From contig DKQS01000001.1 of the NCBI GenBank assembly GCA_002471825.1, forward strand, positions 421,897-485,896: a DNA stretch of 64,000 nucleotides. Direction: 5' to 3'. The position numbers were made by a program, and so were the translations under genes. The DNA is from Flavobacteriaceae bacterium UBA7302. GTDB taxonomy: Bacteria > Bacteroidota > Bacteroidia > Flavobacteriales > Flavobacteriaceae. The notes under the pieces were generated by a model that was given only the letters and a program-made list of their open reading frames with translations, had not been told where the DNA came from and did not search any database. Below are positions 16,978 to 26,192 of the stretch, piece by piece (the first letter of the stretch is position 1; the number at the start of each line of letters is the position of its first letter).

Positions 16978-19695
16978 ATGATTACCAAAGAATTGATTGA
17001 GAAAGAAGGATTGCAAAACATCCAATCAGAATTCCACGAGTTGGTGGGACTGTTTAAGGAGATGCTTATCTCCATCGATGAAGTTGCGTTGGCTGAAGCC
17101 CTTCCTTTTAATAATGAAGTAAAAGAACGAAATAGATCGCTGTCAAATGACAAGTTAACCCAAGCCATTGGGATGTGTTTCGAGCTACTAAATTTAGCCG
17201 AAGAGAAAGCAGCCACCCAATACCGACGCAAAGCTGAGACCCAATTTGGGTTGGAATCCACACGTGGTTCTTGGGGTGAAACCTTATCTAGTTGGAAAAA
17301 AGAAGGACTTGAAGAGAAGAAGATTGTTGAGACCTTACGTGCTGTAAAAGTAATGCCAGTTCTAACAGCACACCCAACGGAAGCAAAGCGATTAACCGTA
17401 CTCGATATTCACCGCGAACTGTACCTGTTACTCGTAAAAAAAGGAAATCCGAATTGGTCGACCTCCGAACAATTAGGGATCAAAAACGAGATCATCTCAG
17501 TCATGGAACGCTGGTGGCGAACAGGTGAAATTTACCTACAAAAACCGCGATTGGAAGATGAGCGAAACAATCTCATGCATTACTTTGTGAATGTCTTTCC
17601 AGAAGCCGTTAAACTGACCGATCAACGATTGACCGATGCCTGGATTTCACAAGGGTTTAATCCAGAAGCTTTGGAATGGCCCGAAGACTTTCCTGTAATT
17701 CAATTGGGAAGCTGGGTTGGTGGCGATCGTGACGGACATCCTTTTGTGACTCCAGAATTCACGGCATCCACCCTGCAAAAACATCGTCAGGCCTCCTTAA
17801 AAATGATCAAAGAACGGTTGTTTGAATTGGCTTCTAAATTGAGCTTTTCTATTTACCAAAATACCGTGCCTCAACATCTTTTGGATCGAATTCAAGAACA
17901 GGCGAACTTCTTTGGAAAAGCCGGACAAAAAGCCTTGGATAGAAATCCTTCGGAGCCCTTGAGACAGTTCATGAATTTATTGCTGCTTCGATTGGAAAAT
18001 ACAATTACCGAAAATCAAGATTTCGGTGAAGCTGGATTCTATGCCGATGCCAATGAGCTCGCCTCGGAGTTGAAATACTTACGAGAAGTATTGATTGAAA
18101 TGGACTCCGAAAGACTCGCAAAGCAATGGTTGTTTCCTATTGAGCGATTGATTCAATGCTTCGGATTTCATTTGGCAAAACTAGATATTAGAAACAATAG
18201 TGCTTATCATGAAAAAGCCATCTCGCAAATTCTAACAGCATCAGGATATTCGGATACAGATTATGCCTCCTGGGATGAAGAAAAGCGTTTGAAATTCATC
18301 AACGATGAATTAGCATCCAATCGTCCTTTCTTGGTAGAGGGAACCTCTTGCGGATTGGAAGCCGACAATGTATTGGGTTATTTTAAAGTGGTAAAAGAGT
18401 ATATCGATGCCTACGGGAGCGCTGGTATTGGCTCTGTAATTGTGAGCATGACAAGAAGTTTGAGCGACTTGCTTTTGGTGTATTTATTTTTGCGAGAAGT
18501 CGGATTGAAAGATGCAGAACTTCCTGTAGTACCACTGCTAGAAACCATTGATGACCTCATTGCTGGACCAGAAATTCTCACCTCCTTTTTGGAGCATCCA
18601 ATCGTGAAAAAGCAACGTGAAAAATCTAGTGATTTCGCACAGGAAGTCATGTTGGGATATAGTGATAGTAACAAAGATGGCGGAATTCTAACGAGTAGAT
18701 GGAGCATTTATAAGGCGGAAGAAAACCTTACTGAGGTAGGCGATAAACTCGGAGTAAAGATATTCTTCTTCCATGGTCGAGGCGGTACCATTAGTCGCGG
18801 TGGAGGTAAGATTCACCGTTTCTTAGATAGTATGCCTGCCGGATCCATGAACGGATTGATAAAAATGACCATCCAGGGAGAAACCATTGCCAACCAATTT
18901 GCGAACAGACTCACAGCTACCTATAATCTCGAAATGTTTGTGGCAGGAACAGCTCGCCAAACCATGATTCAAAAGCAAGATGAAAAGAATGAAGCTGTGT
19001 ATGATATCATGGACCGTTTGGTAAGTAGTGCAAGAAGTACCTATCGTGAACTATTGGATCATCCAAAATTCATTGAATTCTATTCCAAGGCAACTCCAAT
19101 TGATGTCCTTGAACAAAGTAAAATAGGTTCTCGTCCAGCCCGCAGAACTGGGAAAAGAACCATCAACGATCTTCGATCGATTCCGTGGGTATTCAGTTGG
19201 AGTCAAGCTAGATTCAACATTAGTGGTTGGTTTGGAATTGGTAGGGCCCTGGGAAACTTTAAAAAAGAACACCCTAATGATTTCGAGAAGTTGAAAGATT
19301 TGACAATCGATTGGCCATTTTTTAAATATGCCATGATTCAGATAGAATCCAATCTCTTGAATTCTGATATCACCATTATGGAAGCCTTTGCTGCTCAATT
19401 AGAGGATGAGACTACTAGGAAAGAGTTGATGCAATTGATTCTAGATGATTATCAAAACGGACTTGGTAAAATTGATGAATTGATTGAAGGTTCGGTAGAA
19501 GAACGAAGGGTATCCAAGCTTGAAAATATCAAACTCAGAAACAAAGCCTTACACACGCTTCATGATATTCAATTGGATTACCTCATCAAATGGCGCAATT
19601 TGAATGGGGAAGACGCTGAGCAAAAAAATCAATATTTGCTACGATTGTTGTTATTGGTGAATGCTTTATCAGGGGGATTAAAAAGTACCGGATGA
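16978..19695 (+). CDS. ppc: Phosphoenolpyruvate carboxylase
   Basis: A full-length 905-residue PEP carboxylase. It adds bicarbonate to PEP to form oxaloacetate, refilling the TCA cycle and feeding the aspartate family. The catalytic motifs are all present: AHPTEAKR (active-site His), GGDRDGHPFV, VMLGYSDSNKDGG and FHGRGGTISRGGG. The C-terminal IPWVFSWSQARFNISGW is also typical; the very C-terminus (LLLVNALSGGLKSTG) differs from the NTG end of the enterobacterial enzyme but has the same position. It lies 24 bp after the QueA-like gene and overlaps the next gene by 4 bp, so the three probably form an operon. Confidence 0.96.
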   Translation: MITKELIEKEGLQNIQSEFHELVGLFKEMLISIDEVALAEALPFNNEVKERNRSLSNDKLTQAIGMCFELLNLAEEKAATQYRRKAETQFGLESTRGSWGETLSSWKKEGLEEKKIVETLRAVKVMPVLTAHPTEAKRLTVLDIHRELYLLLVKKGNPNWSTSEQLGIKNEIISVMERWWRTGEIYLQKPRLEDERNNLMHYFVNVFPEAVKLTDQRLTDAWISQGFNPEALEWPEDFPVIQLGSWVGGDRDGHPFVTPEFTASTLQKHRQASLKMIKERLFELASKLSFSIYQNTVPQHLLDRIQEQANFFGKAGQKALDRNPSEPLRQFMNLLLLRLENTITENQDFGEAGFYADANELASELKYLREVLIEMDSERLAKQWLFPIERLIQCFGFHLAKLDIRNNSAYHEKAISQILTASGYSDTDYASWDEEKRLKFINDELASNRPFLVEGTSCGLEADNVLGYFKVVKEYIDAYGSAGIGSVIVSMTRSLSDLLLVYLFLREVGLKDAELPVVPLLETIDDLIAGPEILTSFLEHPIVKKQREKSSDFAQEVMLGYSDSNKDGGILTSRWSIYKAEENLTEVGDKLGVKIFFFHGRGGTISRGGGKIHRFLDSMPAGSMNGLIKMTIQGETIANQFANRLTATYNLEMFVAGTARQTMIQKQDEKNEAVYDIMDRLVSSARSTYRELLDHPKFIEFYSKATPIDVLEQSKIGSRPARRTGKRTINDLRSIPWVFSWSQARFNISGWFGIGRALGNFKKEHPNDFEKLKDLTIDWPFFKYAMIQIESNLLNSDITIMEAFAAQLEDETTRKELMQLILDDYQNGLGKIDELIEGSVEERRVSKLENIKLRNKALHTLHDIQLDYLIKWRNLNGEDAEQKNQYLLRLLLLVNALSGGLKSTG

Positions 19696-20672
19696 TGCTC
19701 AAATCAAAAGTTGATCTTGGTTTTTTCCCGACACCCTTTCATAAACTTGATCGTTTATCCGAGCGCTACGAGGGATATGAAATCTATATCAAAAGAGATG
19801 ATCAAACAGGATTGGCTTCTGGTGGCAACAAAACAAGAAAGCTCGAATATTTGTTATTTGAAGCGATTGTGAAGGGCAGTGACACCATTATTACCTCGGG
19901 TGCACAACAATCCAATCATTGCAGGCAAACTGCGGCGGCCTGTGCTCAATTAGGTTTGGAATGCCATCTCTTATTGGGCGGAAACGAACCTAAGGAATAT
20001 GAAGGTAATTTATTACTATCCAAACTGCTTGGAGCTAAGATTCATTTTTCGGGCGAACAACGAAAAGGAGAAGGTGAAAATCAATTAAAAGCCGAATTAG
20101 AAAAGAAAGGGAAACGATGCTACGTAGTGCCTTATGGAGGTTCGAATCTCACGGGAGCATTGGGTTTCGTGAATGCGGCAAAAGAATTAAAAAAACAATT
20201 GATCGAATTGAATTTGCAAATCGATTACCTGTTTTTTGCATCAAGTTCTGGTGGTATGCAAGCTGGACTTACTTTGGGCAATGACCTTTATGAATTGAAC
20301 TCGAAATTGATACCCATTCGTATCGACAAGGAAGACTTTCGAGGGAAAGCCTTGGAGCATCAGGTTTTGTCTATTGTTCATGAAGGGTATGACCAACTGA
20401 AGATTGATAAAAAATTATCAATAAGCTCAGTGGCTCTGGATCACTCTTACGATAGCCAAGGATACGGAGTGGTATCGGATAATGAATTAATGGCCATAGA
20501 TACCTTAGCCAAAGAGGAGGGCATTTTGCTAGATCCTGTGTATACGGCACGAGCCTTTTACGGAATGCTCGATTACTTGGGAAAAGAGAAAATTCCACAA
20601 GGTAGTAAAGTATTATTTTGGCATACTGGAGGCTTTCCTGCCATATTTTCCAAGCTGGGAAAGTCGAGCTAG
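19692..20672 (+). CDS. D-cysteine desulfhydrase/ACC deaminase-family PLP enzyme
   Basis: A 326-residue fold-type II PLP enzyme. SGGNKTRKLEYLL carries the PLP-binding lysine, and ITSGAQQSNHCRQTAAACAQLGL is the family signature. A Gly/Ser-rich loop (ASSSGGMQAGL) binds the PLP phosphate, and LDPVYTARAFYGM matches the C-terminal conserved part. In this family D-cysteine desulfhydrases (D-Cys to pyruvate, sulfide and ammonia) are commoner than true ACC deaminases, so that is the likelier activity, but the two are not separable by eye. Its first ATG overlaps the ppc stop in ATGA fashion; a second ATG follows directly. Confidence 0.85.
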   Translation: MMLKSKVDLGFFPTPFHKLDRLSERYEGYEIYIKRDDQTGLASGGNKTRKLEYLLFEAIVKGSDTIITSGAQQSNHCRQTAAACAQLGLECHLLLGGNEPKEYEGNLLLSKLLGAKIHFSGEQRKGEGENQLKAELEKKGKRCYVVPYGGSNLTGALGFVNAAKELKKQLIELNLQIDYLFFASSSGGMQAGLTLGNDLYELNSKLIPIRIDKEDFRGKALEHQVLSIVHEGYDQLKIDKKLSISSVALDHSYDSQGYGVVSDNELMAIDTLAKEEGILLDPVYTARAFYGMLDYLGKEKIPQGSKVLFWHTGGFPAIFSKLGKSS

Positions 20673-20728
20673 GAGCATTGAAAAATTTTGTAATTTGTAA
20701 TACATAAAAAAGAGTATCCTTGTAAACA

Positions 20729-20914
20729 ATGAAGTTTCAATTCAAACTTAATTTTTTCCAAATTGTAGTTTTAATTATTCTCGGGGCGGCACTTTTAAGA
20801 GATTTTGATTTCGAAGCAAAAAAATTTGAAAAACCAGCCTTGGCATTCATATATGGGGTTGTTTTCTTGACCACATTGTTCTCTGTTTTTTTTAAAAAAA
20901 TTGAGAGGGAATAA
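20729..20914 (+). CDS. Small two-helix membrane protein of unknown function
   Basis: A 61-residue protein with two hydrophobic segments (residues 9-23, FFQIVVLIILGAALL, and 38-55, ALAFIYGVVFLTTLFSVFF) joined by a short charged loop (RDFDFEAKKFEKP), and a basic end. It should be a two-span inner-membrane hairpin. I do not recognise a family. It lies 18 bp ahead of a response regulator on the same strand, so co-transcription is likely. Translation is supported by the ATG start, the spacing and the coherent membrane topology, but there is no homology evidence. Confidence 0.55.
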   Translation: MKFQFKLNFFQIVVLIILGAALLRDFDFEAKKFEKPALAFIYGVVFLTTLFSVFFKKIERE

Positions 20915-20932
20915 TCTCTTAAAATCAAAGCT

Positions 20933-21307
20933 ATGATCAATTTAATTCTATCTGTAGACGACGATTATCCTACCAATTTGTACAATCAATTGGTCTTAAA
21001 GGAAGCTAAAGTAACTGATCAGGTTGTTACTTTATTTTCGGGAAAAGAGGCGATGGAATATTTGCAACAAGAAACGAATACAGTGCCAGAAGTGTTGCTT
21101 TTAGATTTAAATATGCCCTTAATGAATGGCTGGGAAGTGCTTGATGCACTCATGGAGAACGAGGACCAACGTCTGGTCAGTATGAAAATATTTTTACTCA
21201 CCTCTTCTCCAATCATCGATGATATCGAACGGGTAAAAAAACACCCCATGGTCAATGGGGTATTGATGAAACCTTTAAAAACCGAAAGGCTTTTAGAAAT
21301 GCTTTAG
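20933..21307 (+). CDS. Single-domain response regulator (CheY-like)
   Basis: A 124-residue receiver domain with no output domain. It has the acidic pocket (SVDDDYP), the phosphoacceptor Asp58 in LLLDLNMPLMNGWE, the conserved Ser/Thr position (LLTSSP) and the lysine of KPLKTE. Stand-alone receivers of this type in Bacteroidota usually act as phosphotransfer or protein-interaction partners of hybrid kinases. No kinase is adjacent; the hybrid kinase 22 kb away is one candidate partner, but that is only a guess. Its stop overlaps the stop of the convergent HMA gene by 4 bp. Confidence 0.88.
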   Translation: MINLILSVDDDYPTNLYNQLVLKEAKVTDQVVTLFSGKEAMEYLQQETNTVPEVLLLDLNMPLMNGWEVLDALMENEDQRLVSMKIFLLTSSPIIDDIERVKKHPMVNGVLMKPLKTERLLEML

Positions 21308-21570
21308 GAGTCCATTCGGCCAATGGCACAACTCACAAAACTTTTGGCTTTGTGACCCAAGGTATTCTTTTCTCCGGCTATAGGATAGCCCATTTTTGAC
21401 AATTTCTCACGTACCGTTTCAGTCACGTCTTTATTGGAAGTAAATTGTACTTCTGAAGTTTCTACGTTGACGTCGATCTCTGTTACTTCGTCAATAGCTA
21501 ACAATCCTTTCTTTATAGTTGCGGCACATCCACCACATTTTAAGTTCTCTATAGTTACAGTTGTATTCAT
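21304..21570 (-). CDS. Heavy-metal-associated (HMA) domain protein
   Basis: An 88-residue protein whose first 65 residues form an HMA ferredoxin-like fold with the metal motif KCGGCAATIKK, as in CopZ-type chaperones and P-type ATPase N-termini. The usual form is MxCxxC; here LKCGGC keeps both cysteines. A short tail with a further cysteine (FVSCAIGRM) follows. It may carry copper or zinc, or bind sulfane sulfur given its setting. It is the last gene of a three-gene unit, and its ATG overlaps the stop of the rhodanese lipoprotein (TAATG). Confidence 0.82.
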   Translation of the reverse strand: MNTTVTIENLKCGGCAATIKKGLLAIDEVTEIDVNVETSEVQFTSNKDVTETVREKLSKMGYPIAGEKNTLGHKAKSFVSCAIGRMDS

Positions 21571-21944
21571 TATTCTTTTTGTTTAATCCAGGCGTTGTAG
21601 CCGCCTTCAACGTTAATTACCTTTGAAAAACCTTGCTCTTGAAGCATCTTGGTTGCCTTGACACTTCGTCTGCCGCTTCGGCAATACACATAAATGGGTT
21701 TTTCTTTATTTAAATTTCTTTTGGCAACATCCACAAAGTTAGGCTCGAAGACATTATTTAACATGGCTCCTTTGATAAAGCCTTCTTTGTATTCTTCAGG
21801 AGTTCTAACATCTAGAATTTGAAGATCTCCCATTTGCTTATAAATGGAGATAAATTCTGCCATGGAAATACTCGCATAATCCTCTTTCTGAGCTTGACAA
21901 GAAGCTAAGGTGAAAAATAAAAGAAGTAGGCCTAATCTTTTCAT
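21570..21944 (-). CDS. Rhodanese-domain lipoprotein
   Basis: A 124-residue protein with a lipoprotein signal (MKRLGLLLLFFTLASCQA, lipobox LASC) and one rhodanese domain. The active-site loop is CRSGRRS with the catalytic cysteine present, and LDVRTPEEYKEGFIKGA is the conserved entry motif. It should move sulfane sulfur in the periplasm, like PspE-type single-domain rhodaneses. I place the start at 21944: this ATG gives the clean signal peptide and overlaps the stop of the upstream gene (TAATG). An alternative in-frame start 18 bp upstream would lie inside that gene. Its own stop overlaps the HMA start in the same way, so the unit looks translationally coupled. Confidence 0.86.
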   Translation of the reverse strand: MKRLGLLLLFFTLASCQAQKEDYASISMAEFISIYKQMGDLQILDVRTPEEYKEGFIKGAMLNNVFEPNFVDVAKRNLNKEKPIYVYCRSGRRSVKATKMLQEQGFSKVINVEGGYNAWIKQKE

Positions 21945-23353
21945 TACTTGGATGTTGAACATGAGATGGTTTCGGTTCTTTTAATTCCTGTTTTTTTGAT
22001 GGCACCATATCCTCCAGCTACATCAATTACTTTGTGGAATCCTCGAGCTTTCAAAATGGACGCTGCAATAACGGAACGGTATCCACCAGCACAGTGTACA
22101 TAAAAATCTTTATCCGTTGGGAACTCGGCAATATGATCGTTTAAGAAGTCTAAAGGTGTACTCGGAACATTCTCGATATGTTCATTGGTATATTCCCCAG
22201 GTTTACGTACATCAAAAACAAGTGCTCCTTCGTTGATTTTCGTTTCCAATACATCGGCGCTTACCGATTCTAAAGTATCCAATTCTCTTCCATCAGCTTT
22301 CCAAGCATCTACTCCCCCTGAAAGGAACCCAAGAACATTATCAAAACCAACCCTAGACAAACGAGTAATGGTCTCCTCCTCTTTTCCTTCTGGAGTTACC
22401 AATAAAATAGATTGTTTGATATCTTTTACCAAGGCACCTACCCATGGGGCAAATGAACCACCTAATCCAATAAAAATAGATTGCGGAATAAAGCCTTTGA
22501 TAAATTCAGATTGATGTCTTACATCTAAAATCAAAGCATCTGTTTCATTGGCCACCACATCAAACTCTGAAGGGGTCAATGGTTTTGCTCCTCTTTCAAT
22601 CACATTGTCAATGGAGTCGTATCCTTCACGATTTAATTTTACGTTCAATGGAAAATAAGCTGGTGGCGGAAGTAAACCATCAGTAACTTCTTTGATAAAC
22701 TCTTCACGAGTCATGTCGGCACGCAAGGCATAATTGGTTTTCTTTTGGTCACCAATGGTACCTACGGTTTCTTTGCTTAAGTTTTTACCACAAGCAGAAC
22801 CTGCACCATGAGCTGGATACACGATTACATCGTCTTCTAAAGTCATGATTTTACTACGTAGGCTGTCAAATAGTGTTCCGGCTAATTCTTCTTGCGTCAT
22901 GCTTGCCGCTTTCTGGGCCAAATCTGGACGACCAACATCACCCAAGAATAAGGTATCACCACTAAATATGGCATGGTTCTTTCCATTCGGATCTTTCACC
23001 AAATAGGTAGTACTTTCCATGGTATGTCCTGGCGTATGTAAGGCAATGATTTCGATGTCACCTACCTTAAACACTTCGCCATCTTTTGCAATGTAAGAAT
23101 CAAAACTAGTAGTAGCGTTGGGTCCGAATACGATGGTAGCCCCAGTTTTTTCTGCCAATGTTACATGACCACTTACAAAATCGGCATGAAAATGTGTTTC
23201 GAAGATGTATTTGATTTTGGCCTCATCTCTATTGGCTCTATTTATGTAATCTTGAACTTCTCTTAATGGGTCGATGATAGCCACTTCTCCCTTACTCTCA
23301 ACATAGTAAGCTCCCTGCGCTAAACATCCAGTATAAATTTGTTCAATCTTCAT
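21944..23353 (-). CDS. CstB-like persulfide dioxygenase-rhodanese fusion
   Basis: A 469-residue fusion. Residues 1-250 are a metallo-beta-lactamase domain of the ETHE1/persulfide dioxygenase type: ETHFHADFVSGH, HTPGHTMEST and FSGDTLFLGDVGRPDL supply iron ligands. Two rhodanese modules follow. The first (about 270-350) lacks the active-site cysteine, reading TPEGKEEE at the loop. The second (about 370-460) has an intact loop, CAGGYRS. This matches Staphylococcus CstB, which has a pseudo-rhodanese in the middle and oxidises persulfides to thiosulfate. It should act in the cytosol on sulfide-derived persulfides. It heads the three-gene sulfur unit, 80 bp after a SulP transporter gene. Confidence 0.85.
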   Translation of the reverse strand: MKIEQIYTGCLAQGAYYVESKGEVAIIDPLREVQDYINRANRDEAKIKYIFETHFHADFVSGHVTLAEKTGATIVFGPNATTSFDSYIAKDGEVFKVGDIEIIALHTPGHTMESTTYLVKDPNGKNHAIFSGDTLFLGDVGRPDLAQKAASMTQEELAGTLFDSLRSKIMTLEDDVIVYPAHGAGSACGKNLSKETVGTIGDQKKTNYALRADMTREEFIKEVTDGLLPPPAYFPLNVKLNREGYDSIDNVIERGAKPLTPSEFDVVANETDALILDVRHQSEFIKGFIPQSIFIGLGGSFAPWVGALVKDIKQSILLVTPEGKEEETITRLSRVGFDNVLGFLSGGVDAWKADGRELDTLESVSADVLETKINEGALVFDVRKPGEYTNEHIENVPSTPLDFLNDHIAEFPTDKDFYVHCAGGYRSVIAASILKARGFHKVIDVAGGYGAIKKTGIKRTETISCSTSK

Positions 23354-23375
23354 AGGTTTGTCTTTTAATAATTTT

Positions 23376-23419
23376 CAAATTTAAATCAGTCTTTCCCTTT
23401 GACTCATGACTTATGTCAT
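23376..23419 (-). promoter_or_regulatory. Promoter element and palindromic operator ahead of the CstB-like gene
   Basis: In the 80 bp between SulP and this gene, the minus strand has TAAATTTG (23376-23383), a TANNTTTG match 23 bp ahead of the start codon. A palindrome ATGAC-N4-GTCAT (23406-23419) lies over the -33 region. The arrangement suggests a regulated promoter. The regulator is unknown; no CsoR/CstR-type gene is nearby. Confidence 0.45.
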
Positions 23420-23433
23420 CAAATAAAATGCCA

Positions 23434-25161
23434 TCATTTATAAGCCTGGTGTATGTACTGTGAGTACTTAATTTGACTGTCACGATTACCGGTTTTGTAA
23501 AATATGACAGCGTCATTTGGTCTCATAAAAAAGTGATTGAGATTAATAATATCCAGTATACCACTCCTAAATAATGAATCTCTTACCGGCCCCTTTACAG
23601 CGGCAAAGTAAAAGGTAATGTCTTTCTTTTTATAATAACGTATTCTTTCCTTCAACATTTCAATCCCTGTGCTATCCACTCGATTGATACTCTCAGCATC
23701 AAAAACAATAATCTTCAATTTGTCGCCTCTTTTTTCTACCATTTCGTCCAAATTATCTCTGAAATAATTGGAGTTGGCGTAGAAAAGCTGCGCATCAAAA
23801 CGAAATACCAAAATATCTTCTTCAATAATCACTTCCTCAAAACGATTCTTATTTCTGTAGAAATTGGAATCCGGCACTTTACCTAATTCGGTCACATAAG
23901 GTCTCGAAGTTCTAAATATTAATATGATTAAGGACAGGGCCACACCCACAAATATTCCATATTCAATTCCCAATACCAAAGTGGAAATAAAGGTTGCTAA
24001 GAGTAACCAAAAATCTAAGTTATTCGCTTTCCAGAGATAGATTGCTTCCTTGAAATTGATCAAACCAAATACAGCCACAATAATGATGGCCGCAAGCACG
24101 GTCTTTGGCAAATAATAAAACAAGGGAGTTAAAAACAACAAGGTTAGGCCAACCATAATGACAGAAACAAAAGCCGAAATCCCAGTTTTACCGCCGCTTT
24201 CTTGATTTATCGCTGATCGTGAAAAACTTGAGGCAATAGGATAAGCCTTAAATAAGGATCCCGCCATATTACTTAATCCGAGCGCAATTAATTCTTGATT
24301 CGGTCGCACGCGGTATTCGTCTTGTTGGGCCTCTAAGGATTTTCCGATGGATATGGTCTCCAAATAACCGACCATCACCAAAGTCAATGCAATGGGTAAT
24401 AATTCTCGAACCTGATCCCAATCGTAATCAGGAACACCAAAGGAAGGCAGTCCAGACGGAATGTCCTTTACAATGGCTACGTTCTCAAAGTGCGCCCCAA
24501 AGAACTTGAGTGCCACAACTCCGAAAACTACCACAATTAAGGCATTGGGTATTTTTTTATTGATGCGTTTTAAGGCTATAATAATGAGCACCGAGGCCAA
24601 TCCAATGATGGTGGTTTGTCCATCAAATTCCATGAATCTTGTAGCAATGTCAACTATTAATTCCTGAATTAAATCAGACTGAACGAAATCGACTCCCAAT
24701 AAATTCCGAAATTGATTCAACCCAATCGTTAACGCAACAGCAGAAGTAAAACCGGTAATAACAGGTCTTGACAAAAAGTTTACAATGAATCCCAAACTAA
24801 AAATGCCTAGCATAAATTGAATGGCTCCAACCATTAAGGCCAGTAAAATGGCAATTTCGATATAACTTTCAGAACCTACCAAAGCTAGAGTAGAGACACC
24901 GGTGGCAACAATAAGCGAATCCATAGCAACAGGTCCAATAGCAACCTGTCTTGAAGAACCAAATATGGCATAAATAATTTGAGGAACTAGGGCACAATAC
25001 AAACCATAAATGGGTGGTAACCCAGCAATCAATGCATAAGCAATACCTTGTGGAATAAGGATGATACTCACGGTTATTCCAGCAATGATATCTCCCTTCA
25101 AATAGCTCTTATCGTAGTTGGGGAGCCAATCTAAAATGGGTATTACCTTTTTTATGTTCAT
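23434..25161 (-). CDS. SulP-family anion transporter with STAS domain
   Basis: A 575-residue SLC26/SulP transporter. Residues 1-430 hold about 10-14 membrane helices with the family opener PNYDKSYLKGDIIAGITVSIILIPQGIAYALIAGLPPIYGLY in overlapping pieces. The middle segment ANMAGSLFKAYPIASSFSRSAIN is the conserved substrate-site motif. A cytosolic STAS domain follows (about 450-560) with VFDAESINRVDSTGIEML. It should carry sulfate, bicarbonate or another anion across the inner membrane. It lies between ruvB (3 bp gap) and the CstB-like sulfur gene. Sulfate, or export of an oxidised sulfur product, would fit that setting, but the cargo is not determined. Confidence 0.88.
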   Translation of the reverse strand: MNIKKVIPILDWLPNYDKSYLKGDIIAGITVSIILIPQGIAYALIAGLPPIYGLYCALVPQIIYAIFGSSRQVAIGPVAMDSLIVATGVSTLALVGSESYIEIAILLALMVGAIQFMLGIFSLGFIVNFLSRPVITGFTSAVALTIGLNQFRNLLGVDFVQSDLIQELIVDIATRFMEFDGQTTIIGLASVLIIIALKRINKKIPNALIVVVFGVVALKFFGAHFENVAIVKDIPSGLPSFGVPDYDWDQVRELLPIALTLVMVGYLETISIGKSLEAQQDEYRVRPNQELIALGLSNMAGSLFKAYPIASSFSRSAINQESGGKTGISAFVSVIMVGLTLLFLTPLFYYLPKTVLAAIIIVAVFGLINFKEAIYLWKANNLDFWLLLATFISTLVLGIEYGIFVGVALSLIILIFRTSRPYVTELGKVPDSNFYRNKNRFEEVIIEEDILVFRFDAQLFYANSNYFRDNLDEMVEKRGDKLKIIVFDAESINRVDSTGIEMLKERIRYYKKKDITFYFAAVKGPVRDSLFRSGILDIINLNHFFMRPNDAVIFYKTGNRDSQIKYSQYIHQAYK

Positions 25162-25164
25162 TCC

Positions 25165-26187
25165 CTAAAACAGTTTTCCCTGCGGAGTGTCTTTTATTTT
25201 ACCTAGATGTTTGTAGGCCAAGTCGGTCACCTCTCTTCCACGAGGTGTTCTCATGATAAATCCTTGTTGGATTAAGAAGGGTTCGTAAACCTCTTCAATG
25301 GTTTCTGCATTTTCACTGATCGCAGTGGCCAAGGTATTAATTCCCACTGGTCCACCTTTGAACTTGTCAATAATGGTCGAAAGTATCTTGTTATCCATTT
25401 CATCCAATCCATGTGCATCTACATGCAAGGCTTCTAAGGCATATTTAGCAATTCCAATGGAAATACTACCATCTCCTTTGATTTGTGCAAAATCACGGAC
25501 TCTACGCAGCAAAGCATTGGCAATACGAGGCGTTCCTCGGCTTCTTCCAGCAATTTCTATGGCCGCTTCAAAACTGATGGGTACATTTAAAATTTTGGCA
25601 CTTCGTTGTACAATGGTTGATAGCAATTCTGTGGAATAGTAATGCAATCGACTACTAATTCCGAATCGCGCTCTCATTGGCGCCGTTAAAAGTCCGGAAC
25701 GCGTCGTTGCCCCGATCAAGGTAAAAGGTTCAAGATTGATCTGTACAGTTCTTGCATTCGGACCAGATTCAATCATGATATCAATCTTATAGTCTTCCAT
25801 GGCCGAATAGAGATACTCTTCTACAATCGGACTCAATCGGTGGATTTCATCAATAAACAACACATCGCGTTCATCTAGGTTGGTCAAAAGTCCGGCTAAG
25901 TCGCCAGGTTTGTCCAAAACGGGTCCGGAAGTAACCTTAATACCTACTTCCAATTCGTTGGCAAGAATATGTGCTAACGTTGTTTTTCCGAGTCCTGGAG
26001 GGCCATGAAATAATGTATGATCTAGAGCTTCGTCTCTTTGATTGGCGGCCTGAACAAAAATTTTGAGATTTTCAATGGATTGCTCCTGCCCTGTAAAGTC
26101 GTCAAAGGACAAGGGTCTTAACTTCTTTTCTACATCAAGATCTTCCCCTGAAAAATGACTTTTATCCGGATTCAAATTTTCGTTCAT
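25165..26187 (-). CDS. ruvB: Holliday junction branch migration helicase RuvB
   Basis: A 340-residue RuvB. The AAA+ core has LRPLSFDDFTGQE, Walker A GPPGLGKTTLA, Walker B FIDEIHRL, sensor and ATTRSGLLTAPMRARFG (arginine-finger region). It ends with the winged-helix DNA-binding domain (FLIQQGFIMRTPRGR). With RuvA it drives branch migration at Holliday junctions. RuvA and RuvC are not next to it here. It precedes the SulP gene by 3 bp on the same strand, so the transporter is probably read from the ruvB promoter. Confidence 0.97.
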   Translation of the reverse strand: MNENLNPDKSHFSGEDLDVEKKLRPLSFDDFTGQEQSIENLKIFVQAANQRDEALDHTLFHGPPGLGKTTLAHILANELEVGIKVTSGPVLDKPGDLAGLLTNLDERDVLFIDEIHRLSPIVEEYLYSAMEDYKIDIMIESGPNARTVQINLEPFTLIGATTRSGLLTAPMRARFGISSRLHYYSTELLSTIVQRSAKILNVPISFEAAIEIAGRSRGTPRIANALLRRVRDFAQIKGDGSISIGIAKYALEALHVDAHGLDEMDNKILSTIIDKFKGGPVGINTLATAISENAETIEEVYEPFLIQQGFIMRTPRGREVTDLAYKHLGKIKDTPQGKLF

Positions 26188-26192
26188 CTTAA

